Positions 17,507 through 26,367 of a stretch of DNA of 64,000 nucleotides are shown here, piece after piece. Every line of letters begins with the position of its first letter. Positions within the stretch are counted from its first letter, which is position 1. A program made the translations under genes and the position numbers. Source of the DNA: Peteryoungia rhizophila (lineage in GTDB: Bacteria; Pseudomonadota; Alphaproteobacteria; Rhizobiales; Rhizobiaceae); assembly GCF_004912145.1 (NCBI RefSeq), contig NZ_STGT01000008.1, forward strand, positions 1-64,000. The letters run 5' to 3'. The notes below the pieces were generated by a model, which was not told where the DNA came from, did not search any database, and worked only from the letters and a program-made list of their open reading frames with translations.

Positions 17507-18573
17507 CTCTCGTCCTTTAGGCTTTCATCCGTCTGTTGAAATGTGATCTGCACCTTGCAGGCCTTGGAGCGGTCACCAGCCTGTTCAAAGGCTTCCACCA
17601 CCGCATCGAGCGGGAAGCTGTGCGAGATGATCGGACGCACATCGATCTGGCGCGTCGAGATCAAGGCGACGGCCTCAGAGAATTCTTCATGGAACCGCTG
17701 CGAGCCGCGCCAGACGATTTCCTTGCCGACCAGTGCGTTGAGGGGAATAGTGACGTCGCCGGTCACGCCGACCTGGACCAGAATTCCCCGCGGCTTGATC
17801 GCCGCAAAGGCGGAGCGGAGGGCAGGTCCAGCCGCTGAGCAATCGAAGACCACGTCGAAATGGCCCTTATGCTCCGTGAAGGGCAAAAGACCATCCGGCT
17901 CGCTTTTCACATTTATGGCTTGCGTGGCACCCATTGAGTGCGCCCGCGAGAGGGCGGCGTCGGCCAGATCCGTGACCACGATCTGGCCGGCACCTGCATG
18001 ACGGGCGGCAGCCACGGTCAAGAGACCGATCGGCCCTGCGCCCGTGACAAGAACGGCCTTGCCGTTGAGATCGCCGGCCTGAGCGATTGCATGCAGACAG
18101 ACCGCCAGTGGTTCAGCGCAGGCAGCTTCTCCCGGTGTAACTCCCGCGCCGACCGGATGGCATTGAATGGCGGGCACGACCAACTTTTCGCGAAACATGC
18201 CGTCTTCATGTGGTAGCCGCATGGCCGAGCCCATGAAGCGCATGTCCAGGCAATGAATGGGTTGGCCGATCCGGCAATACTGGCACTGCCCGCAGGGTTG
18301 GGACGGATTGACCGCCACCAGTTGCCCGAGTTCAAGACCTGAAACACCGTCGCCAATTTCCTCCACAAAGCCCGAGGCTTCGTGACCGGCGATAATGGGC
18401 TCGCGAACACGGACCGGGCCGAAGCCGCCATCCTGGTAGTAATGCAGGTCGGAGCCGCAGATGCCGCCCGCTGCCATGGCAAGTCGCACCTCGCCAGCGC
18501 GACATGTCGGATAATCGAGATTCTCAACGCGCAGGTCGCGTTCGGCATGAAGGCGGGCAACGCGGGTTTGCAT
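17503..18573 (-). CDS. Zinc alcohol dehydrogenase, L-idonate 5-dehydrogenase-like
   Basis: This is a 356-residue medium-chain dehydrogenase. Catalytic zinc ligands are in GGICGSDLHYYQ and GHEASGFVEEIG. The structural zinc site has four Cys in QPCGQCQYCRIGQPIHC. The NAD-binding loop is VTGAGPIGLLTVAAARHAG. The GFGPVRVREPIIAGHE segment resembles L-idonate 5-dehydrogenases, which yield 5-ketogluconate. Alternatively it acts on another hexonate or polyol feeding uxuAB. It lies between the TRAP transporter genes and uxuA. Confidence 0.85.
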   Translation of the reverse strand: MQTRVARLHAERDLRVENLDYPTCRAGEVRLAMAAGGICGSDLHYYQDGGFGPVRVREPIIAGHEASGFVEEIGDGVSGLELGQLVAVNPSQPCGQCQYCRIGQPIHCLDMRFMGSAMRLPHEDGMFREKLVVPAIQCHPVGAGVTPGEAACAEPLAVCLHAIAQAGDLNGKAVLVTGAGPIGLLTVAAARHAGAGQIVVTDLADAALSRAHSMGATQAINVKSEPDGLLPFTEHKGHFDVVFDCSAAGPALRSAFAAIKPRGILVQVGVTGDVTIPLNALVGKEIVWRGSQRFHEEFSEAVALISTRQIDVRPIISHSFPLDAVVEAFEQAGDRSKACKVQITFQQTDESLKDER

Positions 18574-18629
18574 CGCACAGAGACCTTTCGTTCAAGACGG
18601 AGACCGGCCCGCCAGTGCGGACCGGCCGT

Positions 18630-20036
18630 TCAACGGATCAGACCGAGTTGCGTCGGCAGCCACATGGTGATGGCTGGGATGAAGGTGATGAGACCAAGCG
18701 CCAGGAAGAGCGGGATCATCCAGGGCAGGATGGCGAGCGTCGTCTTTTCCACCGACAGCTTGGAGATGCGCGAGAGCACGAACAGCACCATGCCGACGGG
18801 TGGGGTCAGAAGCCCGATCATGAGGTTTAGGGTGATGACGACGCCGAGATGCACTGGATCTATGCCGTAGCGCGCAGCAACCGGCATGAGGATCGGAACG
18901 AGAATACTGATGGCAGCAATCGTATCGAGGAAGGCCCCAACGACCAGCAGCAGAATATTGACGATGATCAGGAACGTCCACCAATTGTCGGTCAGGCTGA
19001 ACATAAAGTCGGAGAACAACTGTGCTGCCTGGCTCACCGTCAGCAACCAGGCGAAGATCGACGCGGCGGTGACGATGAACAGCACCGAGGCTGTGGTTTC
19101 GATCGTGTCGAACGAGGCCTTCGCCAGCGTCCTCACCGTCATCGTCCGGTAGCGGACGAGACCGAGAAACAACGACCATAGGACGGCAGCGACGGCCGCC
19201 TCTGTCGGCGTGAACCAGCCCATCGTCATGCCGCCGATCAGCAGCACGGGTGTCATCAGCGCCATGACTGCGGAAAAGTCGAAATACCAGTCGAGCGCCA
19301 CGAGAACCGCAAGCCCGATCAGCACCGCGATGTTGACCGACATTCCCGCCAGGATCAGAAGGTAAATGGCGACAGGGAAAGCGAGGACGATCACCACTTC
19401 CAGCGAGGCAGCCAGTAATTGCTTCAGCTCGAATGGGGTATCAGAGCCCCACCCCTTGCGCTTGGCGAAGATGTAAACCGTCAGCACCATCAGGATCGTC
19501 ATGACGACCCCCGGAATGATGCCGGCCATGAACAGCGCCCCGATCGAGGCATTCGCCATCATGCCGTAAATGACGAAGGGCAGAGATGGCGGGAAGATGG
19601 GACCTAGCGTGGCCGAGGCGGCGGTAACGCCAACAGCAGCCTCCACCGGATAGCCATGGTCCTTCATCGCCTTGATTTCGATAGTTCCGATGCCGGCGGC
19701 ATCGGCAAGTGCCGTTCCGGACATGCCGGAGAAAACCACCGAGCCGATGATGTTGACCTGCGCCAAGCCACCCTTCATCCAACCGACGAGCGACAAAGCG
19801 AACTTGTAAATGCGGCCTGTCACCCCGGCAATGTTCATGAGATTGCCGGCCAGAATGAAGAAGGGCACCGCGATCAGTGGGAAGCTCTCGACGCCGGCGA
19901 TCATGCGCTGGGCCGCAATGATGTCAGGGGCAACGCCATAGATCACGAGATAGGCGAGCGATGCGACGGCCATGGAGACCGCAACCGGCGTGCCGAGGAT
20001 CAAAAGAAACAGAAAGGAACCGATGAGAAGCAGCAT
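18630..20036 (-). CDS. TRAP transporter large permease (DctM)
   Basis: This is a 468-residue inner-membrane protein with about twelve hydrophobic segments, the channel subunit of a tripartite ATP-independent periplasmic transporter. DctM markers include FFILAGNLMNIAGV, SGMSGTALADAAGIGTIEI, ASATLGPIFPPSLPFVIYG, WFTPTEAAVAAV and LMIGLLTPPVGMVLFVL. It follows dctQ by three bases. With DctP and DctQ it imports a carboxylate, here probably a hexuronate or hexonate, driven by an ion gradient. Confidence 0.94.
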   Translation of the reverse strand: MLLLIGSFLFLLILGTPVAVSMAVASLAYLVIYGVAPDIIAAQRMIAGVESFPLIAVPFFILAGNLMNIAGVTGRIYKFALSLVGWMKGGLAQVNIIGSVVFSGMSGTALADAAGIGTIEIKAMKDHGYPVEAAVGVTAASATLGPIFPPSLPFVIYGMMANASIGALFMAGIIPGVVMTILMVLTVYIFAKRKGWGSDTPFELKQLLAASLEVVIVLAFPVAIYLLILAGMSVNIAVLIGLAVLVALDWYFDFSAVMALMTPVLLIGGMTMGWFTPTEAAVAAVLWSLFLGLVRYRTMTVRTLAKASFDTIETTASVLFIVTAASIFAWLLTVSQAAQLFSDFMFSLTDNWWTFLIIVNILLLVVGAFLDTIAAISILVPILMPVAARYGIDPVHLGVVITLNLMIGLLTPPVGMVLFVLSRISKLSVEKTTLAILPWMIPLFLALGLITFIPAITMWLPTQLGLIR

Positions 20037-20039
20037 GGT

Positions 20040-20615
20040 TTAGATCCCCCCTGCGTTAATGTCTTCCTGCGCCTTCTGGCGCGCGGTTTTCGTCCCCGTC
20101 AGATCCTTGACGAGGTTATGGACAGAGCGGGCACACATCAGCGTAAAGGCTGCAAAGACGGTGTAGAAGACGATGCCACGTGGCAGGTTCACGGTGACCA
20201 TGCGCTCGTCGCCGACAATCTCGAGGTAGCGCCACATTAGCCAGGTCATGTAGGCGAAGAAGGCGATGCTGATGACATCAACGACCGTTTCGAGCACCCT
20301 GACCGCCCGCGTTGGCAGAAAGCGGTAGAGCAGATCCACCTGGATATGCCGCATGGTGCGCACGCACATGACTGACCCCATGAAGACGACCACGACGAGG
20401 CAGTTGGCTGCGATTTCCTCGGTCCAGGAAAAGCTGTTGTTCAGGACGTAGCGGGTGAAGAACTGCAGAAATACGGATAGGCCCATGCCCCAGAAGACTG
20501 CCAGCGTGACCCAGTCCTCAATGGCGTGATGTGATAGATCAACCGGTGCTGCCTCCTCTTCGAAAGCATGCGCCATCTCCTCCACACTGATCGGCGCGTG
20601 CGGGTGCTCCGTCAT
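20040..20615 (-). CDS. TRAP transporter small permease (DctQ)
   Basis: This is a 191-residue protein with four transmembrane segments (WVTLAVFWGMGLSVFLQF, EIAANCLVVVVFMGSVM, VVDVISIAFFAYMTWL, FYTVFAAFTLMCARSVH). The FTRYVLNNSFSWTEEIA motif is typical of DctQ. Start ATG 20615 (MTEHPHAP) is chosen over a longer frame that would overlap the binding-protein gene. An acidic cytoplasmic N-terminus of about 35 residues precedes the first helix. It sits between dctP and dctM. Confidence 0.92.
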   Translation of the reverse strand: MTEHPHAPISVEEMAHAFEEEAAPVDLSHHAIEDWVTLAVFWGMGLSVFLQFFTRYVLNNSFSWTEEIAANCLVVVVFMGSVMCVRTMRHIQVDLLYRFLPTRAVRVLETVVDVISIAFFAYMTWLMWRYLEIVGDERMVTVNLPRGIVFYTVFAAFTLMCARSVHNLVKDLTGTKTARQKAQEDINAGGI

Positions 20616-20679
20616 GGGTCGGCTCCAATTCTCAATGATTTCAAAGGAGTCCCGGCGCCTGGGCGCCGGGACGGCGCCA

Positions 20680-21654
20680 TTACTGGATGGCGCGGATGGC
20701 TTCCCAATCAGCCTTGTCGTAGCCGAAGTCCTCGAACTTCGCCTTGTCGATGACATTCGCTTCGAAGTCCGCCTTGTCGACTTCGGTCACGGTGATGCCC
20801 TTCGCCTTGAACTCGTCGACGAGTGCCATTTCACGGGCTTCGATAGTCTTTGTCGTGCGGGCTGCTGCTTCCAGCATCACTTCGGTGAAGATTGTCTTGT
20901 CTTCATCCGACAGGCTTGCCCAACGGGTCTTGGAGACCACCGTGTTCAGGTGGTCGACGATGTGGCCGGTGAGCACGATGTTCTTCTGGACCTCGTAGAA
21001 CTTCTTGGCCTCGATCGTCGTCAGCGGGTTTTCCTGCGCTTCGACCGTGCCATTCTGTAGAGCGAGATAAACTTCAGCAAAGGCGATCGGCGTTGTGTTG
21101 GCACCGCAGGCCCGCGGCATTGCCAGATAGGCCGGCACATCCGGCACGCGTATCTTCAAGCCCGCCATGTCTTCGCATTTGGCGATCGGTCGGTTTGAAG
21201 TGGTATGACGCGTCCCGTAGTAGCTGACGGCGACGATGTGGTTGCCGGTCTTTTCTTCATAGCCGGCAGTCAGCTTCTTGAAGACGTCGCTCTTCGTGTA
21301 GGCCAGGAGATGGCTCGGGTCACGGAAGATGTAGGGATAGTAGGTGACGCCGATCGGATTGTGGTCACGCGCGGCAAAGCTCGAGCCTGAGATGATGATG
21401 TCGACGGTGCCGAGCTTGAGGCCCTGGTTGATGTCGGCTTCCTTGCCAAGTTGCGAAGCCGGGAAGACGTCGATCTTGTAGCGGCCTTCGGTTCGCTTGC
21501 CGATCTCCTCTGCCGCCCAGACGGAATCCGTGTGGAAGGGCTCTGAGGTTTCATAAACATGGGCCCATTTCAGAACGGTCTCGGCATGGGCCGAAACGCT
21601 GGATGCGACAATCACTGCCGCGGCTCCAAGAAGCGTCTTAAGTGTCAGTTTCAT
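20680..21654 (-). CDS. TRAP transporter substrate-binding protein (DctP)
   Basis: This is a 324-residue periplasmic receptor. The signal peptide MKLTLKTLLGAAAVIVASS ends at SAHA. The mature part shows DctP features: GRYKIDVFPASQLGKE, INQGLKLGTVDIIISG, and the carboxylate-binding Arg in LKIRVPDVPAYLAMPRA followed by QNGTVEAQENPL. Its ligand Arg means the substrate is a carboxylic acid, in line with the uronate genes downstream. It is the first structural gene after the regulator. Confidence 0.93.
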   Translation of the reverse strand: MKLTLKTLLGAAAVIVASSVSAHAETVLKWAHVYETSEPFHTDSVWAAEEIGKRTEGRYKIDVFPASQLGKEADINQGLKLGTVDIIISGSSFAARDHNPIGVTYYPYIFRDPSHLLAYTKSDVFKKLTAGYEEKTGNHIVAVSYYGTRHTTSNRPIAKCEDMAGLKIRVPDVPAYLAMPRACGANTTPIAFAEVYLALQNGTVEAQENPLTTIEAKKFYEVQKNIVLTGHIVDHLNTVVSKTRWASLSDEDKTIFTEVMLEAAARTTKTIEAREMALVDEFKAKGITVTEVDKADFEANVIDKAKFEDFGYDKADWEAIRAIQ

Positions 21655-21711
21655 GTATTCCTCCCATTGAAACAGAACTCTTGGAAAACCGTTGGCGCGA
21701 GGCCTGAACGG

Positions 21712-22425
21712 TCAGTCTTCTCTGGTCGGCTCCTCCTCAAAGCTTTCCGAGAATCTCTTCTGCGCCAGCGTCAGATGACGCCGCATGGCCTCCCGGGCAC
21801 CGTCTGGGTCCCCGGCTGCGATGGCGTTGCGAATGATGCGGTGCTCTTCGAGCGCCAGCTTCCAGGTATGCGGCCCTTCAAAATAGCTGGCCAGCTTCTT
21901 GAAATACGGCGACATGCGCGAATCGTAGATCAGGCCGGTGAAGTGCTTGAGCGCCGAATTGCCGATGATGTCGGCGATCGCCGTATGGAAATCTCGGTCA
22001 CAAGCCAGAGCCACCGCGCCATCGTCCAGCGCGCCCTCCATGCGCTCCAGAATGGCGTCTATACGCATGAGACCGTCGGGCGTTGCAAGCCTTGCGGCCT
22101 CTTCCGCAATGCCGCTTTCGATCAGGCAGCGCGCCTGCAGGATTTCCAGCGGACCTTCGCTGTCATCATTCGCGGGTCCCTCCTGGGCTGGCCGGGGCCG
22201 GCTGCTGATATAGACGCCAGAGCCCATGCGGATCTGAATGTGTCCCTCGACCTCGAGAACGATCAGCGCCTCACGAACGGTGGGCCTCGAGACGGAAAAG
22301 CGGTCCGAGAGTTCGCGCTCGGGCGGAAGCCGGGAGCCCGGCTTCAATTCCCCCGTCTCGATCAGCGCACGGATCTGCTCCGCGACCTGGCGATAAAGCC
22401 GGCGCGGCTCCAAAGCCACGAACAT
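21712..22425 (-). CDS. GntR family regulator, UxuR/ExuR-like
   Basis: This is a 237-residue FadR-subfamily regulator. The winged helix covers residues about 6-75 (RLYRQVAEQIRALIETG, RFSVSRPTVREALIVLE, then GSGVYI), and an FCD domain follows with DRDFHTAIADI and LEEHRIIRNAIAAGD. It heads the hexuronate TRAP operon on the same strand, 57 bp upstream of dctP, and probably autoregulates through the palindrome at 22471-22484. The effector is presumably a uronate or aldonate. Confidence 0.88.
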   Translation of the reverse strand: MFVALEPRRLYRQVAEQIRALIETGELKPGSRLPPERELSDRFSVSRPTVREALIVLEVEGHIQIRMGSGVYISSRPRPAQEGPANDDSEGPLEILQARCLIESGIAEEAARLATPDGLMRIDAILERMEGALDDGAVALACDRDFHTAIADIIGNSALKHFTGLIYDSRMSPYFKKLASYFEGPHTWKLALEEHRIIRNAIAAGDPDGAREAMRRHLTLAQKRFSESFEEEPTRED

Positions 22426-22470
22426 GGAAATCCTCCGAGCGTATCACTCCCCTGATACGCAGGCGGTCAG

Positions 22471-22484
22471 ATTGTCTGACCAAT
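22471..22484. promoter_or_regulatory. FadR-type GntR operator of the hexuronate operon
   Basis: ATTGTCTGACCAAT is an imperfect palindrome lying about 46 bp upstream of the GntR start. On the minus strand it reads ATTGGTCAGACAAT, sharing TGGTCAGAC with the operator at 13813-13827. It matches the FadR-subfamily core with one mismatch. Confidence 0.6.
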
Positions 22485-22816
22485 TTCGAGTATGAGTTTT
22501 TTAACGATCCTGTCAAGCGGGTTCGCGACAGACCCGACTGTGGCTGATAGGCGCTGTCACAGTCAGCCACGCCAGCTCAAAGCGCGTGGTTGGTTAGATC
22601 ACGGGCAGGCAAGCACGCCTGGATATGCAGTGTGATCGGGGCTCGACGATCAGTCCTTGCTCGACCAGCGCTTCTATCCCCTCGATACCGGTTCGCGTTG
22701 GTCGAAAGAGCGCAATTCGGCGCAAAGTTGCGGCGAAGGGTGTCCATCCGGATTCAACAAAAGTCTCCGCGCGTTCAAGCCCCGTGGGACTTTTTGCGTC
22801 AATGGTGACTGCGGCT
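22485..22816. other. Intergenic region without a convincing gene
   Basis: These 332 bases separate the hexuronate operon promoter from the end of the secretion adaptor gene. They hold overlapping inverted repeats (TGGCTGA at 22541 with TCAGCCA at 22563, and GACTGTG with CACAGTC) and a degraded terminator-like element around 22776-22795 that ends in five T. Short frames exist on both strands, but none shows a recognisable domain or ribosome site. Confidence 0.5.
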
Positions 22817-24160
22817 TCACTGCTCGGAAAAGGCGCGTGACATGCTGTCGGTGACGGGTTTTGCGATGTAGTTGAAGAAGGTTCTCTCACTGGTCTGGAT
22901 CATCACTTCTGCCGGCATGCCGGGGGTTGGCGTGAAGCCTTGCACCCGTGACAGTTCGGTTGGCGCGATATTGATCCGCGCGAGGTAGACATCGTGCGGG
23001 GCGGATGATGCGTTGCCTGATTGCTGAAGCGCGTCTGCGGAGAGGTAGAAGACCTCCCCCTGGATCACAGGTGTGGTTCTCTGGTTCAGGGCGACAAGCC
23101 GGATGGTGGCCTCCTGGCCCAGCTTGACGCTGTCGATATCGTTGCGCGAGATCTGTGCCTCGATGATCAGGGGTACGCCGGCCGGCAGGATCTCGAGGAT
23201 TGCCTTGCCGCTTTCGATGACCCCGCCATTGGTGTGATAGTGGATGCGCACGACGGTCCCGGAAACCGGTGCATTGATCGTTGCGCGCTCCAGGATGTTC
23301 GCGGCCTCCCGCAACTGCTCCCGCACCATGTCGCGCTCGCCCTGAATGGATTGCAGGCGCTCCAATGCATCTTCCCGGTAGGCACTTGTGGCGCGCAGCA
23401 CTTCCTGCTCGCCTTTCGTCCGCTGTGCCTGGGTCTCGGCGATTTCCGCCTCCAGGCGTCCGATCTGACCCTCCGCCTCGGCTATCGCCCGGAGAATGGC
23501 CTTGACCTCGTTTGCGCGTGCAACGCCCTTCTTCAGCAGGATCTCCTTTGCCGCATATTCATCCTTCAGCAGGTCGAGCTGGCGGATCGACGCATCGCGT
23601 TGCCTCGTGTAGCCGATCTCGCGAAATTCGAGCGCCCGGATGTTCTGCTGCAGCAGGGCGATTTCACTGGTCAGCTTTTGTTGCTGTGCCCTGAAATTGA
23701 GTTGTTGGCTGACGAGGATCGCCCAGACATCGGTATCCCCGCGATATTCTTTCACCAACGATGAGAGATCGAGCTTTTCGACGGTCTCGAATTGGGCGGT
23801 CAGCCGCGCTGCGGTCACGTCCAGTCGCATCCGGCGCAGAAACAGTTCGCGTTTCTTTGCCAAGGCGGCGGTTTCGTCCAGCTGTACCAGAGCCTGTCCT
23901 TCGACCACCTGATCACCCTCGCTGACGAGGATCTGCTCGATGATGCCGCCTTCCAGATGCTGGAGGATCTTGTTCTGGCCTGTGGCGACGAAGCTGCCCT
24001 GGGCAAGGACGGCCGCTGCCAGCGGCGCGGTCGATGCCCATGTGCCGAAACCGCCGAAGGCGACGGCCACCAGAACGAGGCCGACGATCGTCTGCTTGCG
24101 GATCGATCGTGGCACTTCGGAATACCACTCGATGTCGTGGACCTTGGCGATGTCTGCCAT
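22817..24160 (-). CDS. Type I secretion membrane fusion protein (HlyD family)
   Basis: This 447-residue periplasmic adaptor links an inner-membrane ABC exporter to an outer-membrane channel. A single N-terminal membrane anchor (QTIVGLVLVAVAFGGFGTWA) is followed by a lipoyl half-motif (GGIIEQILVSEGDQVVEGQ), long coiled-coil hairpin segments rich in Gln and Glu, and the C-terminal lipoyl half and beta-barrel (INAPVSGTVVRIHYHTNGGVI, then TPGMPAEVMIQTSERT). It lies 12 bp after the ABC exporter gene, last in the secretion operon. No TolC gene is in the window, so a general one elsewhere must be used. Confidence 0.93.
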   Translation of the reverse strand: MADIAKVHDIEWYSEVPRSIRKQTIVGLVLVAVAFGGFGTWASTAPLAAAVLAQGSFVATGQNKILQHLEGGIIEQILVSEGDQVVEGQALVQLDETAALAKKRELFLRRMRLDVTAARLTAQFETVEKLDLSSLVKEYRGDTDVWAILVSQQLNFRAQQQKLTSEIALLQQNIRALEFREIGYTRQRDASIRQLDLLKDEYAAKEILLKKGVARANEVKAILRAIAEAEGQIGRLEAEIAETQAQRTKGEQEVLRATSAYREDALERLQSIQGERDMVREQLREAANILERATINAPVSGTVVRIHYHTNGGVIESGKAILEILPAGVPLIIEAQISRNDIDSVKLGQEATIRLVALNQRTTPVIQGEVFYLSADALQQSGNASSAPHDVYLARINIAPTELSRVQGFTPTPGMPAEVMIQTSERTFFNYIAKPVTDSMSRAFSEQ

Positions 24161-24172
24161 GCACTTCGCCTC

Positions 24173-26356
24173 CTATTGCAACTGGTGACCGAAGGAGCCG
24201 CCTTCGATATCGATGCCCCGGGCCTGCAGGGCCTTCAGCACATCCATGCGCATGCCGAACAGCGCAACAGTGCCGTTGACCAGCAGAAGGATCTTGTCGA
24301 CGCTGGTGAGCAGGGACGGCCGCTGGGTGACGGTGATCATGGTGATCCTTTGTTCCCTGGCATGCTGCAAAGCCCGCATCAGCGCGACGTCGCCGGCACT
24401 GTCGAGGTTGGAATTGGGCTCGTCGAGCACCACCAGATGGGGATCGCCGAAAAAGGCACGGGCCAGTGCTATGCGTTGCTTTTGCCCGCCCGACAGGGGA
24501 GAGCCATCGGCGGCGACCATCGTCTCATAGCCATGGGGAAGGCTTGCGATCATCTCGTGGACGTCGGCGAGCATCGCTGCGCGATAGATCTGTTCATCGT
24601 CCGCGTCGGACCGCATCCGGGCGATATTGGCCTTGATCGTGCCGGGGAACAGTTGCACGTCCTGCGGCAGATAACCTATGTTTTCGCCGAATTGCCGTTG
24701 GTCCCAGTTGCGAAGGTCCATCAGATCGAGGCGGACATTGCCGGACGTGGGCAGGATCGATCCGACCAGCATCTTGCCAAGCGTGGTCTTCCCCGCGCCG
24801 GAATTTCCGATGACGGCAAGCGACTCGCCCGGCTGCAGAGCAAAAGAAATCCCGTTCAGCACAACCCGCTTGGTGCCCTGTGGCACATAGAGCAGCCGTT
24901 CCACGTCAAGCCGGCCTTCGGGTTTCGGCAGGTTGAGACGCTCGAAATTGAGTGGCGAGGCTCTGAGCAAGGCGGCGATCCGGCCATAGGCGGCACGCGA
25001 CTGGCTGTACTGGTTCCACCCTTCAATCGCGCCTTCGATGGGCGCGAGCGCGCGCCCTGCGATAATCGAAGATGCGATGACCATGCCACCGGTCAGTTCG
25101 CCTTCGATCGACAGATACGCTCCCCAACCGAGCATGGCGACCTGCGTGAGGAGGCGCACGCCTTTCGACACGGCTGCGATCGCGATGTTCCTGTCCTGCG
25201 CAATCACCTGCGCCTTGAGCGACGCGGCGGTATCCTTGCCCCAGATGTGCACAGCTTCCGGGATCATCGCCAAGGCGTTGATGATCTGCGAATTGCGCGT
25301 CATCGAATCGAGATGCAGGTTGGCCTTGACCTGTGCCGCGTTCGCATCGGCGAACGGCAGCGCGGTCATGCGTTGATTGATCTGCGTGAAGATCAGCAAC
25401 AGCACCGCAGAGACCACGACGATGGAGCCGAGATGCGGGTGAATGAGGAAAACCGCCAGCAGGAAAATCGGCGCGATCGGTGCATCCAGAAAGGCGAGCA
25501 GCGTACGCGAAACGAGGAACGAGCGAACCTGCTGCAGGTCTCCGAGCGTCTGGTATTCCCGCCCATTGCCCTGCAGGGACGCCCGAGCTGCCGCGCTCAG
25601 GATCGGCGCTCCGAGTTGAGCCGCAAATTCCACCGCGGTTCGCATCAGGATGAAACGGCGCAATGCGTCGAAAGCGGCCTGCAGAACGATTGCACCGACG
25701 ATCACGACCGTCAGCATGATCAGCGTATCGGTGGAGCGACTGGTCAGGACCCTGTCCGAGATCTGGAACAGATAGATCGGTATGGCCAGCACAAGTACGT
25801 TGCTGGCGACAGTAAACACCATGACAATCAACAGGTTGCGTTTGACTGCGTGGATCCCGGCCTTGAGGCTGGCATTGAAATCGACCTGCCCCAGCCGCTT
25901 GTGGAACGTGCCGCTGCCCCCGCCACCGCCCTTGCCGCCCCGGGGTGATGACGCGTCGTCCGTGTTTGTCGGTTCGGCTTTGACGGGCCCATGATCGCCA
26001 TCGATCACCTTCATGCCGTCCGGCACTCTGGCTTCGAGCGGACGAACCTTCGGTTCTTCAGCCTCCGGCGGCGGTTCTTGCCTGGCCTCTGCCGCCGGTT
26101 CGGCTTGAGTTATCTCCGCAGGGGGGAGTTGGCTGTAGGCAACTCGCAAGTTGTTCGGCGGGCGGATTGGCTCTGCGGCGACTGCCGACTGCAGCTTGGC
26201 GCTGTCCCGTTCGGCCTGCAGATAGTCTTCGACGGCTCGTTCGAGCTGGGCATAGGTACCACCGGTATCATTCGAGGCTTCCAACCGTGGCGTTCTCGGA
26301 GCCGGGGCTTCTGCGGGTTCGATCGGGGGCTCCAGGCGCTTGCGGATTTCCGTCAT
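24173..26356 (-). CDS. Type I secretion ABC transporter with a long N-terminal extension
   Basis: This is a 727-residue permease-ATPase fusion of the PrtD/LapB class. Transmembrane helices start near residue 173 (LLIVMVFTVASNVLVLAIPIYLF). The ATPase domain has Walker A in GNSGAGKTTL, signature LSGGQKQRIALARA, Walker B LVVLDEPNSNLD, and an H-loop position that reads VTQRPS rather than His. Typical PrtD proteins are about 570 residues. Here about 165 extra residues rich in Pro, Glu and Ala, ending in a poly-Gly stretch, precede the membrane domain and match neither C39 nor an obvious CLD domain. ATG 26356 (MTEIRKR) is preferred over 26371. It probably exports the two proteins encoded upstream. 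Confidence 0.9.
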   Translation of the reverse strand: MTEIRKRLEPPIEPAEAPAPRTPRLEASNDTGGTYAQLERAVEDYLQAERDSAKLQSAVAAEPIRPPNNLRVAYSQLPPAEITQAEPAAEARQEPPPEAEEPKVRPLEARVPDGMKVIDGDHGPVKAEPTNTDDASSPRGGKGGGGGSGTFHKRLGQVDFNASLKAGIHAVKRNLLIVMVFTVASNVLVLAIPIYLFQISDRVLTSRSTDTLIMLTVVIVGAIVLQAAFDALRRFILMRTAVEFAAQLGAPILSAAARASLQGNGREYQTLGDLQQVRSFLVSRTLLAFLDAPIAPIFLLAVFLIHPHLGSIVVVSAVLLLIFTQINQRMTALPFADANAAQVKANLHLDSMTRNSQIINALAMIPEAVHIWGKDTAASLKAQVIAQDRNIAIAAVSKGVRLLTQVAMLGWGAYLSIEGELTGGMVIASSIIAGRALAPIEGAIEGWNQYSQSRAAYGRIAALLRASPLNFERLNLPKPEGRLDVERLLYVPQGTKRVVLNGISFALQPGESLAVIGNSGAGKTTLGKMLVGSILPTSGNVRLDLMDLRNWDQRQFGENIGYLPQDVQLFPGTIKANIARMRSDADDEQIYRAAMLADVHEMIASLPHGYETMVAADGSPLSGGQKQRIALARAFFGDPHLVVLDEPNSNLDSAGDVALMRALQHAREQRITMITVTQRPSLLTSVDKILLLVNGTVALFGMRMDVLKALQARGIDIEGGSFGHQLQ

Positions 26357-26367
26357 GTATGTCCCCT

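Noticed and set aside
22594..22890. Minus-strand frame of 98 codons running into the adaptor gene
   Set aside because: It overlaps the end of the HlyD-family gene in another frame and no family could be recognised. Kept only as part of the intergenic description.
23792..25948. Long plus-strand frame of 718 codons opposite the type I exporter and adaptor genes
   Set aside because: It is an antisense shadow of two well-supported minus-strand genes, with no domain and an amino-acid composition typical of reversed high-GC coding sequence.
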